A stretch of DNA of 55,368 nt from Candidatus Eisenbacteria bacterium (GCA_035577985.1 DATJZY010000104.1:1-55368), one strand, 5' to 3'; positions 1 to 12,940 are shown, numbered from the stretch's first letter. Made by a program: numbers and translations. Notes: generated by a model not told the origin, from the letters alone.

Positions 1-1
1 C

Positions 2-838
2 GGGGACCGCAAGCAGCTCACGCACCTGCCCGTCGTCGCGAATCGCGCACTGGGGGCCAATCTTCTGTACCCGGGTACCGGTTATCCTTGCTTCGTCCCT
101 GACGGGAGAATCACGTTCCAGTCGTTCGGCGATCTCGACGGGTCCAATAAGGAAGGCAACCTGCGAAATTTCGTCATGAACCATGACGGCTCCGAGCTTC
201 AGAGCGTGCCGCTCCCCGTGGCGGGGCCCGGCAGCCGGCTGGTGACGACCTTCGGCATCGCGGGCGCGAGCGTTGGGCGGAACGCCGTCGCACTGTCAGT
301 AAATGGCATGCCGAAGAATCCCAATGCCTTCGGTGCTCCGATATCCGAGATCTTCCTCGTGAATGGAGAGAGCGTTCTTCAGCTGACGAAATTTGACCGG
401 GTGGATACCTCCATCGCGGCGCTCACACCGGACGGACGACGCGTGATCTTCGTGGCGTCTGCCGATCCCAAAGGCAAGAATTCCTCCGGGACCTGCCAGC
501 TCTTCTCCATCGACACGGTCGCGGCGGGCTTGCGCCAGCTTACGCGCTTCTCGCAGCCCGAGTACTCCGTCGACGGGTGCAATGCGTTCTTCCCTCCGGG
601 GTGCGCCATTACCCCAGCCGGCGTGGATCCGGTGACGGGAACGCTCGTGTTCTACTCCAGCTGCGATCCCTTCGGGACGAACCCCGACGGCGACCAGCTC
701 TTCGCCATCCACCCGGACGGGACGCACCTTCGCCAGCTCACCCACGCGCGCGGCGAATTCACGGAGGCCGACGGTACCGTGAGCGCGGAAAACATCGGCC
801 CGTTCGCCTATTCGGCAACGTTCTCGAACCATCCGTAG
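2..838 (+). CDS. PD40/TolB-like beta-propeller protein, 5' truncated
   Basis: The reading frame is already open at the window edge and ends with TAG at 836-838, so only the C-terminal 278 codons are visible. The translation has repeated blades of the PD40/WD40 type found in TolB-like propellers: a D-G-x-x-V-x-F strand followed by QLF-x-I-D and then RQLT (the RQLT end occurs at least twice, and QLT/QLTH variants elsewhere). Such propellers are usually periplasmic or secreted and bind proteins or ligands rather than catalyse. An internal ATG at 176 lies inside a propeller blade and is not a credible start. No partner gene is adjacent; the next operon runs convergently towards it. The family assignment is good, the function is unknown. 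Confidence 0.8.
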   Translation, partial: GDRKQLTHLPVVANRALGANLLYPGTGYPCFVPDGRITFQSFGDLDGSNKEGNLRNFVMNHDGSELQSVPLPVAGPGSRLVTTFGIAGASVGRNAVALSVNGMPKNPNAFGAPISEIFLVNGESVLQLTKFDRVDTSIAALTPDGRRVIFVASADPKGKNSSGTCQLFSIDTVAAGLRQLTRFSQPEYSVDGCNAFFPPGCAITPAGVDPVTGTLVFYSSCDPFGTNPDGDQLFAIHPDGTHLRQLTHARGEFTEADGTVSAENIGPFAYSATFSNHP

Positions 839-925
839 CCGCGTGGCGGACACGGCCGCGTCGCTCGTTGGCGCGTGAGGCCGGCGCCGGCGGCGTCGAG
901 CTGACGATCGCCCCGGCCGCCCGGC

Positions 926-1603
926 TCAGCGCCGGCCGTAGTTGAGCGGCGTCCCCTTGCGCGCCGAGAGGATGTAGGCCTCGAGGGCGCGCATCTTCGG
1001 GTCGTCCTCGGCGAGCTTCGTGCCGCGCACCGGGTGCTGGATGCACCAGTTGATCATGTCGCGCAGCAGCACGGTGCGGCCGAGCTGCACCTGGTACTTG
1101 GGGTACGTCTCGGGGTGCGTGTTGGCGGCGTTCGGATGGCACATGTCGCACGAGACGGCGACGGTGCTGCCGAGCTCGTCGCCGTTGTGGAAGATCTGCG
1201 AGCCGCGCGCCACCATCGCCAGCGTCTCGCGCTGCCAGACGAGGACGTCCTCCTTCGAGATGAGGCCGTAGGTCTGGCCCTGGCCCATCCCGACGAGATC
1301 GCTGTTGTCGGCGGGCGGGAGAAGGGCGTGGCGCGTCTTCTCCTCGTCGATCCAGTCGGTCGACGGGTTGTTCGCCTTCCACTTCGCCATCAGTTCGTCG
1401 GCGATCTTCTTGCCCTGCTCGGGCGTCGGCGGGGTGTTCTGCGCGACCTGCACCGTCGTCTGGCCGTCGCACAGCTCCACTTCGATCGACCCGGGCGCGG
1501 TGCGCGCGTCGGTCGCCACCGCCGTGCCGCGCGCGCCGAGGAGCGCGATCGCCACCACGGTCCCGAGCGCGCAGGTTGTTCCGAGAACGATGATCTTGCG
1601 CAT
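926..1603 (-). CDS. Exported mono-haem c-type cytochrome
   Basis: This 225-aa protein starts at ATG 1603 with a Sec-type N-terminus (positively charged MRK, hydrophobic stretch to about residue 22). One haem-binding site is visible, C-D-M-C-H at residues 152-156, in a C-terminal domain of about 110 residues; residues 40-140 have no recognisable motif. The C-terminal part resembles SoxA/TsdA-like cytochrome domains, but no substrate can be read from it. It is the last gene of a three-gene minus-strand operon, 11 nt after the metallophosphoesterase, and probably passes electrons in the periplasm to or from the co-encoded di-haem peroxidase. That electron route is inferred from context. Confidence 0.85.
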   Translation of the reverse strand: MRKIIVLGTTCALGTVVAIALLGARGTAVATDARTAPGSIEVELCDGQTTVQVAQNTPPTPEQGKKIADELMAKWKANNPSTDWIDEEKTRHALLPPADNSDLVGMGQGQTYGLISKEDVLVWQRETLAMVARGSQIFHNGDELGSTVAVSCDMCHPNAANTHPETYPKYQVQLGRTVLLRDMINWCIQHPVRGTKLAEDDPKMRALEAYILSARKGTPLNYGRR

Positions 1604-1614
1604 GGGACGTCTCC

Positions 1615-2733
1615 TCAGAAGCTCTTGAGCGTCGTCTCGGCCGGGCGGTCCTTCTTGCCGTTCGACGCCAGGTAGCTGCTTCGCACCTGCACGGGGTTGC
1701 GGTTCCAGAGATTGTAAACCTTGTCGACGAGCCCGTCGGCGCTGACCTTCGCGACCCCGTCGCCCAGGCCGTCGTTCGGGTCGAACGGGTCGGGCCGGTT
1801 CATCTGGACCGTGAGCGCCGGCAGGCCCTGCGGCGCGTACGGCCACGGCCAGGCGGTCGAGAGCATGCCGTGGAAGTCGATGTTGCCGATGCGGTTGCTG
1901 AGCACCTGGTGCGTGTGCCCGTGGATCACCGTCACGGTGCGGAAGCGCTTCAAGATCGCCTGCACCTCGGGGGCGTCGACGGTCCAGAAGTTCCAGGGCT
2001 CGTAGTAGTGGTAGAGCGGCGAGTGGGAGAAGACGATGATCGGCGTGTCGGGCGAAACCTTCGCCAGGTCCTGCTTCAGCCACTCGCGCTGCGGCTCGCC
2101 CACCTCGAAGCGGCTCTGGGTGCCGTTGTCGAGCCCGGCGACCGTCTGCATGCGCTGCACCGGGGTCATGCCGCGCTCGGTCCAGAAGTCCTTCTCGTTG
2201 ACGCTCATGAGCACGACGCAGTGCACGCCCTTGTGATCGAACGAGTACGTCTCCTGGCCGAAGAGCGACTTCCACTTATCGCCCATGTCGAGGAACCAGT
2301 CGTGCTCGCCGACCATCATGCGCACGGGCGCCTTCAGGCTTTTGAGGATCTGCGCGCCCATATCGAGCTCCTCGGCCTGCCCGAGCTGCGCGAGATCGCC
2401 GCCGTACAGGACGAAGTCCGGCTGCGGATCGAGCGCGTTCACGTCGTCGACGGCGCGCATGAGGGCGTTCACGAACCGATCGTTCAGCGTGCGCTTATAG
2501 AGGTGCGAGTCCGAGATGTAGGCGAAGCTGAACCCCTCGCCGGTCTTGGCCGCATCGGCCACCCGCACCATCGAGAACGAGCGCGGGTAGACGGTGACGC
2601 CGCTCGCGAGGGCCGCGCCCGCGGCCGCCGTGGCGACCTTGAGGAAGCTCCGGCGGTCCAGCCGTCGCAGGCCGCGGAACAGCTCGTCGCGCTCCTCGTA
2701 CCACCGAGTCTCCGGATCCTTGCGCGTCGCCAT
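1615..2733 (-). CDS. Tat-exported calcineurin-like metallophosphoesterase
   Basis: The 372-aa protein carries a twin-arginine signal near residues 22-48 (RRLDRRSFLK followed by an Ala-rich hydrophobic stretch), so it should reach the periplasm folded and metal-loaded. The metal-binding motifs of the calcineurin-like fold follow in order: ISDSHL near 73-78, GGDLAQ, GEHDW (here E replaces the usual N of GNHD), HSPLYHY and HGHTH. The family hydrolyses phosphomono- or diesters; the substrate is unknown. Only 1 nt separates it from the di-haem peroxidase stop codon upstream and 11 nt from the cytochrome c downstream, so the three are one operon. Grouping a phosphoesterase with two haem proteins is unusual. 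Confidence 0.9.
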   Translation of the reverse strand: MATRKDPETRWYEERDELFRGLRRLDRRSFLKVATAAAGAALASGVTVYPRSFSMVRVADAAKTGEGFSFAYISDSHLYKRTLNDRFVNALMRAVDDVNALDPQPDFVLYGGDLAQLGQAEELDMGAQILKSLKAPVRMMVGEHDWFLDMGDKWKSLFGQETYSFDHKGVHCVVLMSVNEKDFWTERGMTPVQRMQTVAGLDNGTQSRFEVGEPQREWLKQDLAKVSPDTPIIVFSHSPLYHYYEPWNFWTVDAPEVQAILKRFRTVTVIHGHTHQVLSNRIGNIDFHGMLSTAWPWPYAPQGLPALTVQMNRPDPFDPNDGLGDGVAKVSADGLVDKVYNLWNRNPVQVRSSYLASNGKKDRPAETTLKSF

Positions 2734-2734
2734 G

Positions 2735-4042
<1,308 letters not shown>

Positions 4043-4103
4043 CCGTCCTCCTCTCCCGCCCGGCTCGGCTCGGTGGCCCGCGCGACGCCGGTCGGGAATC
4101 GAT

Positions 4104-4119
4104 CGACCCCTAGGGGTCG
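4104..4119. promoter_or_regulatory. 16-bp perfect palindrome upstream of the peroxidase operon
   Basis: CGACCCCTAGGGGTCG is fully self-complementary with no spacer and lies 61 bp upstream of the peroxidase start. A palindrome at this distance suits a dimeric repressor or activator site. No regulator is encoded next to it, so the assignment is inference. Confidence 0.4.
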
Positions 4120-4188
4120 GTTGGGTGATCTCGGCGCGCGAGACTAGCTGCACGCCCCGGGATCGTCCAAGACCTCTTTTCGATCGCT

Positions 4189-4209
4189 GTGATAGGGACC
4201 GCCTATCAC
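4189..4209. repeat. Inverted repeat GTGATAGG-5-CCTATCAC
   Basis: Two perfect 8-bp arms are separated by GACCG. The site lies 38 nt past the stop of the VIT-like gene and 147 nt upstream of the peroxidase start, both on the minus strand. No T-run follows on the minus strand, so it is not a classical intrinsic terminator; an operator or a hairpin-only terminator is possible. Confidence 0.4.
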
Positions 4210-4247
4210 GTTCCGGGGCGACGTGTCTGCGGGTCGGCGCCGGAGCT

Positions 4248-4745
4248 TCATTGGACGTACTGCGCGATCCACGTGCCGATGAGCCGGCTCGCGCCGATCA
4301 CGAGCGCAGAGACGCCGACATGCTTGCCGACCTCGGACCAGGGAGGAACCGCGCGCGTTCGGGCAACCAGATAGGACAGCGTCGCGAGGAGCAGGACGCC
4401 CCAGACGAGCGCGACCACTCCCGCGTAGGGCGCGGGCAGCAGCAGGACGACCAGGACGAACGTCAAGGCCACGAGGACCCGCGCGCCGAAGTTCGTCAAG
4501 GTCGCCCGAAAGGCAGCCCGGTCGTTCAGCCGCTCCGCTTCCTGATAGACATGGAGACTCAACGAGTCGGTGAGGTTGTCGGCGAGGGCGACGATCAGGA
4601 GCCCGCTCAGAATGGTCGCCTTCTCCGCCGCGGCGGCGCCCAACCCGATGATGAGGCCCATGCTCGTCACGGTGGCCGAGGTGGCGCCGAAGCTGATCCG
4701 GCGAAGGTTCCGCATGGCGCGGTAGTACGCCGGATCGGACGGCAT
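4248..4745 (-). CDS. VIT1/CCC1-like integral membrane protein
   Basis: This 165-aa protein has about five hydrophobic segments. Residues 15-75 (GATSATVTSMGLIIGLG, then ADNLTDSLSLHVYQE) match the start of VIT1/CCC1 (DUF125) transporters, which move iron or manganese and begin with a G-x-x-x-x-V-x-S-x-G-L-x-x-G helix followed by an A-D-x-x-x-x-S-x-x-x-Y-x-x-E segment. It is shorter than usual for the family (about 230 aa) and lacks the cytoplasmic metal-binding insert, so transport and its substrate are uncertain. It has no Shine-Dalgarno and seems monocistronic. Confidence 0.6.
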   Translation of the reverse strand: MPSDPAYYRAMRNLRRISFGATSATVTSMGLIIGLGAAAAEKATILSGLLIVALADNLTDSLSLHVYQEAERLNDRAAFRATLTNFGARVLVALTFVLVVLLLPAPYAGVVALVWGVLLLATLSYLVARTRAVPPWSEVGKHVGVSALVIGASRLIGTWIAQYVQ

Positions 4746-4960
4746 ATCGAGACGAGCACGAATTGCGTCGCGGCGGATGTCACTGTGCAGGATGGCGTGG
4801 CGCCTGCGCGTGCGAGCGCATCTTCGGCCGTCGCGCGCGCGGCGATACCCTTGCCTTTCCGCACCACCGGTGCGACAAACGCGTGCGTATGCAGGCCATT
4901 CGTGACGACGTCCGCACCGCTCCCTTCGCGCCCGTTCCGGGCGCGCTCGCGCGCTGATCC

Positions 4961-6787
<1,827 letters not shown>

Positions 6788-6790
6788 GCG

Positions 6791-7336
6791 ATGCCGACGC
6801 CCAACGGCGACGTCGCGCTCGGCACGCCCTGTCCGGACTTCCACCTGCGCTCGGTCGAGGGCGCGACCGTCGCGCGCGACGACTTCCGCGCCAAGCCGGC
6901 CCTCGTGGTCATGTTCATCTGCAACCACTGCCCGTACGTGCAGGCGGTGGAGGACCGGCTGATCGCCCTCGCGCGGGACTACGCGCCGAAGGGGGTGCAG
7001 GTGGTCGGGATCTGCTCGAACGATCCGACGCACTACCCCGACGACGCGCCGCCGAAGCTCCTCGCCCGCTGGCGCGCGAAGGGCTACGGCTTTCCCTACC
7101 TCGTCGACGAGTCGCAGGACGTCGCGCGCGCCTTCGATGCCGTCTGCACCCCCGACATCTACGTCTACGACCGCGCCCGCCGGCTCGCCTACCACGGCCG
7201 CATCGACGACAACTGGAAGGACGCCGCGGCGGTGAAGCGCCACGAGCTCCGCGCCGCCCTCGACGCCGTGCTCGCCGGCACGGCGCCGTCGCGCGAGCAG
7301 CTCCCCTCGCTCGGCTGCTCGATCAAATGGAAGTAA
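6791..7336 (+). CDS. Thioredoxin-like (AhpC/TSA, PRX-like) redoxin
   Basis: This 181-aa cytoplasmic protein (no signal peptide) has a thioredoxin fold: G-T-P-C-P-D-F near 11-17, FRAKPALVVMF, then C-N-H-C-P-Y-V near 43-49 as the redox motif, and GICSND further on. It belongs to the group annotated 'thioredoxin family protein' or 'peroxiredoxin-like' that carries CNHCPYV. A role as thiol peroxidase or disulfide reductase is expected but unproven. It starts 3 nt after glmS, so the two are co-transcribed. A hairpin element begins 2 nt after its TAA stop. Confidence 0.88.
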   Translation: MPTPNGDVALGTPCPDFHLRSVEGATVARDDFRAKPALVVMFICNHCPYVQAVEDRLIALARDYAPKGVQVVGICSNDPTHYPDDAPPKLLARWRAKGYGFPYLVDESQDVARAFDAVCTPDIYVYDRARRLAYHGRIDDNWKDAAAVKRHELRAALDAVLAGTAPSREQLPSLGCSIKWK

Positions 7337-7338
7337 TT

Positions 7339-7447
7339 CCGACCCAAGACTACGTCTTGGGTCGGGGGCGAGAGTGTGGCGTCCGCGGTACGCGCGACCG
7401 GCATGCCGCGGCCGGCAAAGCCGGCGCGGCAACGCGAGGTACGCACG
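7339..7447 (+). repeat. Two-hairpin 3'-end element, copy 1
   Basis: A perfect 12-bp stem (CCGACCCAAGAC, loop TAC, 7339-7365) starts 2 nt after the redoxin stop codon. After 39 nt comes a second hairpin (7405-7430: GCCGCGGCCGGC, loop AAA, GCCGGCGCGGC, with one bulged G). The linker contains ACGCGCGACCGGCATGCC, shared with copies 2 and 3. Similarity to copy 3 continues to ACGCACG at about 7447. No T-run follows either hairpin. See the findings for the comparison of copies. Confidence 0.8.
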
Positions 7448-7569
7448 AAATAGCCAAGCGCGCGGCTTCGAGCCGGCGACACCGGAGCAGGCGAGGGCGC
7501 GCTGGGATTCGTACGGGCGACGGGAACTCGACGTGACCACGTTCCGCCGGGTGTAGTTCCCGGACGTTC

Positions 7570-7667
7570 CCGTGGTGCCGCGCCGGCTTTGCCGGCCGCG
7601 GCATGCCGGTCGCGCGTGCCACCCACGCTCCACCCTCGCTCCCGACCCAAGACGAAGTCTTGGGTCG
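7570..7667 (-). repeat. Two-hairpin 3'-end element, copy 2 (inverted to copy 1)
   Basis: Read on the minus strand, an 11-bp perfect stem (CGACCCAAGAC, loop TTC, 7643-7667) starts 5 nt after the stop of the LolA-like gene. The shared core follows, and then the second hairpin (7577-7602) with the same single-base bulge as copy 1. Copies 1 and 2 face each other across about 120 bp and could pair with each other over some 90 nt. Confidence 0.8.
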
Positions 7668-7672
7668 AATTA

Positions 7673-8467
7673 TTATTCGGGGCCTCGCTCGAGCGCGCCC
7701 TGCGAGAAGGCGTCGTCGGCGATGTTCTGATTGAACTGCGTCGCCACCACGACCACTTCGGTCGACGTGCCGGCGGCCGGCGTCTCGACCTTGGTCTGGA
7801 AGGCCACCGGGATCGCGCCGATCTTGCGGATGTCGCTCTGGGTGATGCGCTTTGCCGGCTCGGCCTCGTCGCCATAGAACTCGTACCGCCGTGGCACGAG
7901 GTCGTCGCGGCCGAGCCAGAGGACGATCTTCTTGTAGCCGATGTCCTCGCGCTTGGTGGTGAGCTCGATCACCTGACACACGACGCCGTCGACGATCTCC
8001 TCGCCGCGCAGGTTCGAGGCGGCGTCCGCCTCGGTCCACGACGTCATCTCGGTCAGGAGGTCGAGGTCGTGGTAGGTGAGGTCCGTGCCGACGAAGCTCT
8101 GGTTGCGCGTGTTGGCGGTGATCTGCCGGACGCGCTGCAGCTCGGGCAGATAGAGCCACTGGTCGGCCGGCTTGCCCTTGTGCTCGAAGGCGAGGAACGC
8201 GGTGCCCTTCACCTCCGCCGGAGCCGAGAAGAACACGATCGCCTTCCGCTCGTCCTCGGGGTAGCGCTTCTCGGACAGCTCGAGCTCCCGCGTCCGCGTG
8301 CCGCCGCGGCGGTCGAGGATCTTGAAGGTCAGCTTCTGCCGGCGATCGGTCCAGTGCCGCTCGCCGTTGTCGAGAGCTTCGCGGCGATCGAGGATCTGTC
8401 GCGCGGTGTCGGCGCGCGCCACGGGAACGCCGAGAAGGAGCAGGGCGAGCAGTGCGTAGCGCGTCAT
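7673..8467 (-). CDS. LolA-like outer-membrane lipoprotein-sorting protein
   Basis: A Sec signal peptide (residues 1 to about 19, ...GVPVARA) leads a 264-aa precursor of the LolA_like family (PF17131 type). The mature part has the family's alternating beta-strands: FKILDRRGG, KAIVFFSAPAEVKGTAFLAFEH, DQWLYLPELQRVRQI and a late KKIVLW-x-x-x-DDLVPRRYEFYG. Family members bind hydrophobic ligands and usually sit beside MMPL/RND exporters and outer-membrane barrels. Here such partners are encoded 34 kb away (41182-45382), and the barrel gene has the same promoter hexamers. ATG 8467 is chosen because it gives the signal peptide and lies 12 nt from a good -10 element. Ligand unknown. Confidence 0.85.
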   Translation of the reverse strand: MTRYALLALLLLGVPVARADTARQILDRREALDNGERHWTDRRQKLTFKILDRRGGTRTRELELSEKRYPEDERKAIVFFSAPAEVKGTAFLAFEHKGKPADQWLYLPELQRVRQITANTRNQSFVGTDLTYHDLDLLTEMTSWTEADAASNLRGEEIVDGVVCQVIELTTKREDIGYKKIVLWLGRDDLVPRRYEFYGDEAEPAKRITQSDIRKIGAIPVAFQTKVETPAAGTSTEVVVVATQFNQNIADDAFSQGALERGPE

Positions 8468-8479
8468 GGTGCCGCGGGC

Positions 8480-8509
8480 TTCATAGTCGCGGCCTCTGCC
8501 CGCCGTCAA
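8480..8509 (-). promoter_or_regulatory. Promoter of the LolA-like gene
   Basis: On the minus strand, TTGACG (8509-8504), an 18-nt spacer and TATGAA (8485-8480) are followed 12 nt later by the start codon. There is no Shine-Dalgarno, so the leader would be very short. The hexamers and spacer are identical to those before the outer-membrane barrel gene at 41182. Confidence 0.6.
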
Positions 8510-8534
8510 CGGGACGCTATGCGACGTCGATCGA

Positions 8535-9080
8535 CTACGCGAGGCGCGCCGTCACGGTGACGGTCGGGACGCTCGCCAGCGCCTTCGAGACCGGGCAGCC
8601 GCGCTTGGACGCCTCGACCTTCTCCTGGAAGGTCTTCTCGTCGAGGCCGGGGACCTCCGCCTCGGTGACGAGATCGATGCGGGCGATCGTGGGCCCGGCC
8701 TCCAGGTGGACGCTCGCCGTCGTGTGGATGCGCCCGGGCTTGAAGCCGGCCGTCGTCAGCTGCGCCGCGAGGAACATCGAGAAGCAGCCGGCGTGCGCGG
8801 CGCCGATCAGCTCCTCGGGGTTCGTGCCGCCGGCATCGCCCTCGAAACGCGAGCGGTACGTGTACGGGCCCGAGAGGTGGCCGCTCGCGCCCGTCATCGT
8901 GCCGGCGCCCTCCTTGAGCGTGCCCGTCCAGCTCGCTTCCGCCTTGGCGATCGCCATGCTCGCTCCTCCGATCCGCAAGGCCGCCGGCGCCTTGCCGAGC
9001 GTCCAGCTCGGCGGATCGCTTGCGGGGAACGATTCGTCGAGCGTCTCGTCGATGTCGACCTCCGATGCGGAGCGCTCCAT
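8535..9080 (-). CDS. osmC: OsmC/Ohr-family peroxiredoxin with N-terminal DESFPASDPPSW segment
   Basis: The OsmC domain begins near residue 42 (MAIAKAEASW) and contains the two family cysteines, Cys99 in GAAHAGCFS and Cys162 in ASKRGCPVSKAL, which reduce organic hydroperoxides. Starting at ATG 9080 adds 41 residues that include DETLDESFPASDPPSW, a short motif known from small proteins and from N-termini of other OsmC and stress proteins. The long start is supported by AAAGGAGGT about 10 nt upstream; the internal ATG at 8957 would give a classical 140-aa OsmC. It is therefore either a natural fusion (181 aa) or has two starts. It runs divergently from lon. Confidence 0.88.
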   Translation of the reverse strand: MERSASEVDIDETLDESFPASDPPSWTLGKAPAALRIGGASMAIAKAEASWTGTLKEGAGTMTGASGHLSGPYTYRSRFEGDAGGTNPEELIGAAHAGCFSMFLAAQLTTAGFKPGRIHTTASVHLEAGPTIARIDLVTEAEVPGLDEKTFQEKVEASKRGCPVSKALASVPTVTVTARLA

Positions 9081-9170
9081 CGCCGTCGCGACCTCCTTTC
9101 ATTTGAGCCCGCGCGCACAGCCGAGGCAACCCCTTTTCTCACGCCATGCGGTCGTACGGCGGCCGCGGGT

Positions 9171-9198
9171 TTGACAATGAGCAGACCCGACTTATCGG
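9171..9198 (+). promoter_or_regulatory. lon promoter
   Basis: TTGACA (9171-9176), a 16-nt spacer and TATCGG (9193-9198) end 9 nt before the lon ATG. No Shine-Dalgarno lies between, so transcription should start within a few nt of the start codon. Confidence 0.55.
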
Positions 9199-9207
9199 TC
9201 CCACCCG

Positions 9208-11490
<2,283 letters not shown>

Positions 11491-11494
11491 ACTC

Positions 11495-12334
11495 CTACAG
11501 CATCGGCAGGCGGCGGCGGGGCGGGCCCAGCGGGAACGCCCCGTCGATCCGCCCGAGCTGGGCGCGCGTGAGGTGCACCTGCCCCGCCGCTGCGTTCTCG
11601 GCGGCGTGGGCGGGGCTCGCCGCCTTGGGGATCGCGAAGAGCGAAGGGCGGCGCACCAGGAATTGCAGCGCGACCTGGCGCGCAGTCGCTCCGTGCGCGT
11701 CGGCGATCTCCTGCAGCACGCGACCGCCCGCCGTGCGCTCGCCGGGGAAGCTGCCGCTGCCGAACGGGCTGTAGCCGACGACGGCGACGCCGTGCCCCTC
11801 GCACCAGGGGATCACGGCGTGCTCGATGGCGCGCTCCCGCAAGTGGTAGAGGACCTGATTGCAGGCGGGTCGCCCCGCACCGGCGATCGCCCGCGTCTCC
11901 TCGAGATCGGCGACGTCGAAGTTGCTGACGCCCCACGAGAGGATCTTTCCCCCGCGCTCGAGCTCCTCGAAGGCGGCGATCGTCTCGGCGAGCGGGTGCC
12001 GGCCGCGCCAGTGCAGCAGGTAGCAGTCGAGCCGGTCGGTTCGCAGCCGCCGCAGCGATTTCTCGCAGGCGGCGATCGTGCCGCGGCGCGAGGCGTGCTC
12101 GGGGAGGACCTTCGAGACCAGGAAGACGTCGTCTCGCCGTCCCGCGATCGCCTCGCCGACGATGTTCTCGGCAGCGCCGTACAGCTCGGCGGTGTCGACG
12201 TGGGTCGCACCGAGGTCCAGACCCCGGCGCAGGGCGGCGACCGCGGCAGCACGATCGTCGCCGTCCATCTGCCAGGTCCCCTGCCCGATCGCGGGCACCT
12301 CCCGCCGCGTGGAGGCGAACGGACGGAGTTCCAC
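11495..12334 (-). CDS. Aldo/keto reductase
   Basis: This 279-aa TIM-barrel oxidoreductase carries the full AKR catalytic set: Asp47 and Tyr52 in DTAELYG, Lys75 in VSKVLP and His108 in CYLLHW. The NADPH-binding end (IPKAASPAHAAENAAA) is present near the C-terminus. Substrate unknown; bacterial members reduce aldehydes such as methylglyoxal or 2,5-diketo-gluconate. The start is GTG 12334, 18 nt after the stop of the HdeD-like gene, so the two are likely co-transcribed and may share a stress role (inference). Confidence 0.93.
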   Translation of the reverse strand: MELRPFASTRREVPAIGQGTWQMDGDDRAAAVAALRRGLDLGATHVDTAELYGAAENIVGEAIAGRRDDVFLVSKVLPEHASRRGTIAACEKSLRRLRTDRLDCYLLHWRGRHPLAETIAAFEELERGGKILSWGVSNFDVADLEETRAIAGAGRPACNQVLYHLRERAIEHAVIPWCEGHGVAVVGYSPFGSGSFPGERTAGGRVLQEIADAHGATARQVALQFLVRRPSLFAIPKAASPAHAAENAAAGQVHLTRAQLGRIDGAFPLGPPRRRLPML

Positions 12335-12352
12335 GCTCGAGGGATCCGAGCG

Positions 12353-12940
12353 CTACGCGACGGCGGGCGCGGCGTGCGGCGTGTGCGATCGTCCTCGGGC
12401 GCGCAGCTTGAAGCCCAGCACGACGAGCGCGGTGCCCGCGACGAACGCGTATGCGCCGATCCAGAAGACGACCGCGAGGGCGCCGGCGCCGGGATAGGCC
12501 ATGAGCAGCGCGCCGAGCGCGATCGACGCGACGCCGCTCAGCGCCAGCAGCCACTCGCCGGTGATGACCTTGCGCAGGCGGATGGCCGCGGCGATCTCGA
12601 ACACGCCGGTCACGAGCGCCCAGGCGGCGATCACGTAGAGCAGCGCGATCGCCGTGAGGCCGGGCGAGGCCAGCGTCACCAGGCCGGCGCCGATGCCGAC
12701 GATCCCTTCGATCAGGAGCACCCACCACCGGTCGGTTTCGCCACGCCGGCGGACGGCGGCCACGATGGCGAAGGTGCCGTCGGCGAACGCGTAGGCGCCG
12801 AAGAGCAGGACGAGCGCCGCGAGCGAAATGCCCGGCGCGACGAAGGTGAAGACTCCGAACAGAATGCCCGCCACGCCGCGCAGCACGACGGCCCACCAGT
12901 TGCGGACGAGCATTTCGAGATCCACGCCTGCGATCGGCAT
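12353..12940 (-). CDS. HdeD/DUF308-family membrane protein
   Basis: The 195-aa protein has six predicted transmembrane helices in three similar hairpins (RNWWAVVLRGVAGILFGV, WWVLLIEGIVGIGAGL, WLLALSGVASIALGALL), the signature of the HdeD (DUF308) family. E. coli HdeD is linked to acid resistance; the molecular function is unknown. ATG 12940 is preceded by GAGGAGGG at good spacing, so unlike many neighbours it has a conventional ribosome-binding site. It heads a two-gene unit with the aldo/keto reductase. Confidence 0.88.
   Translation of the reverse strand: MPIAGVDLEMLVRNWWAVVLRGVAGILFGVFTFVAPGISLAALVLLFGAYAFADGTFAIVAAVRRRGETDRWWVLLIEGIVGIGAGLVTLASPGLTAIALLYVIAAWALVTGVFEIAAAIRLRKVITGEWLLALSGVASIALGALLMAYPGAGALAVVFWIGAYAFVAGTALVVLGFKLRARGRSHTPHAAPAVA

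Noticed and set aside
7339..7365. Hairpin after the redoxin stop as a Rho-independent terminator
   Set aside because: The stem is perfect but is followed by GGGGGCG rather than a T-run on both strands, and a conserved core and second hairpin follow in all copies.
7440..7560. tRNA-like TTCGA/GATTCG motifs between element copies 1 and 2
   Set aside because: GGCTTCGAGCC and GGGATTCGTAC recall a T-arm, but no 5-bp T stem, anticodon arm or acceptor stem can be drawn on either strand.
8957..9080. Treating the OsmC N-terminal extension as an artefact
   Set aside because: A strong AAAGGAGGT precedes ATG 9080 and the extension carries a known motif, so it was kept.
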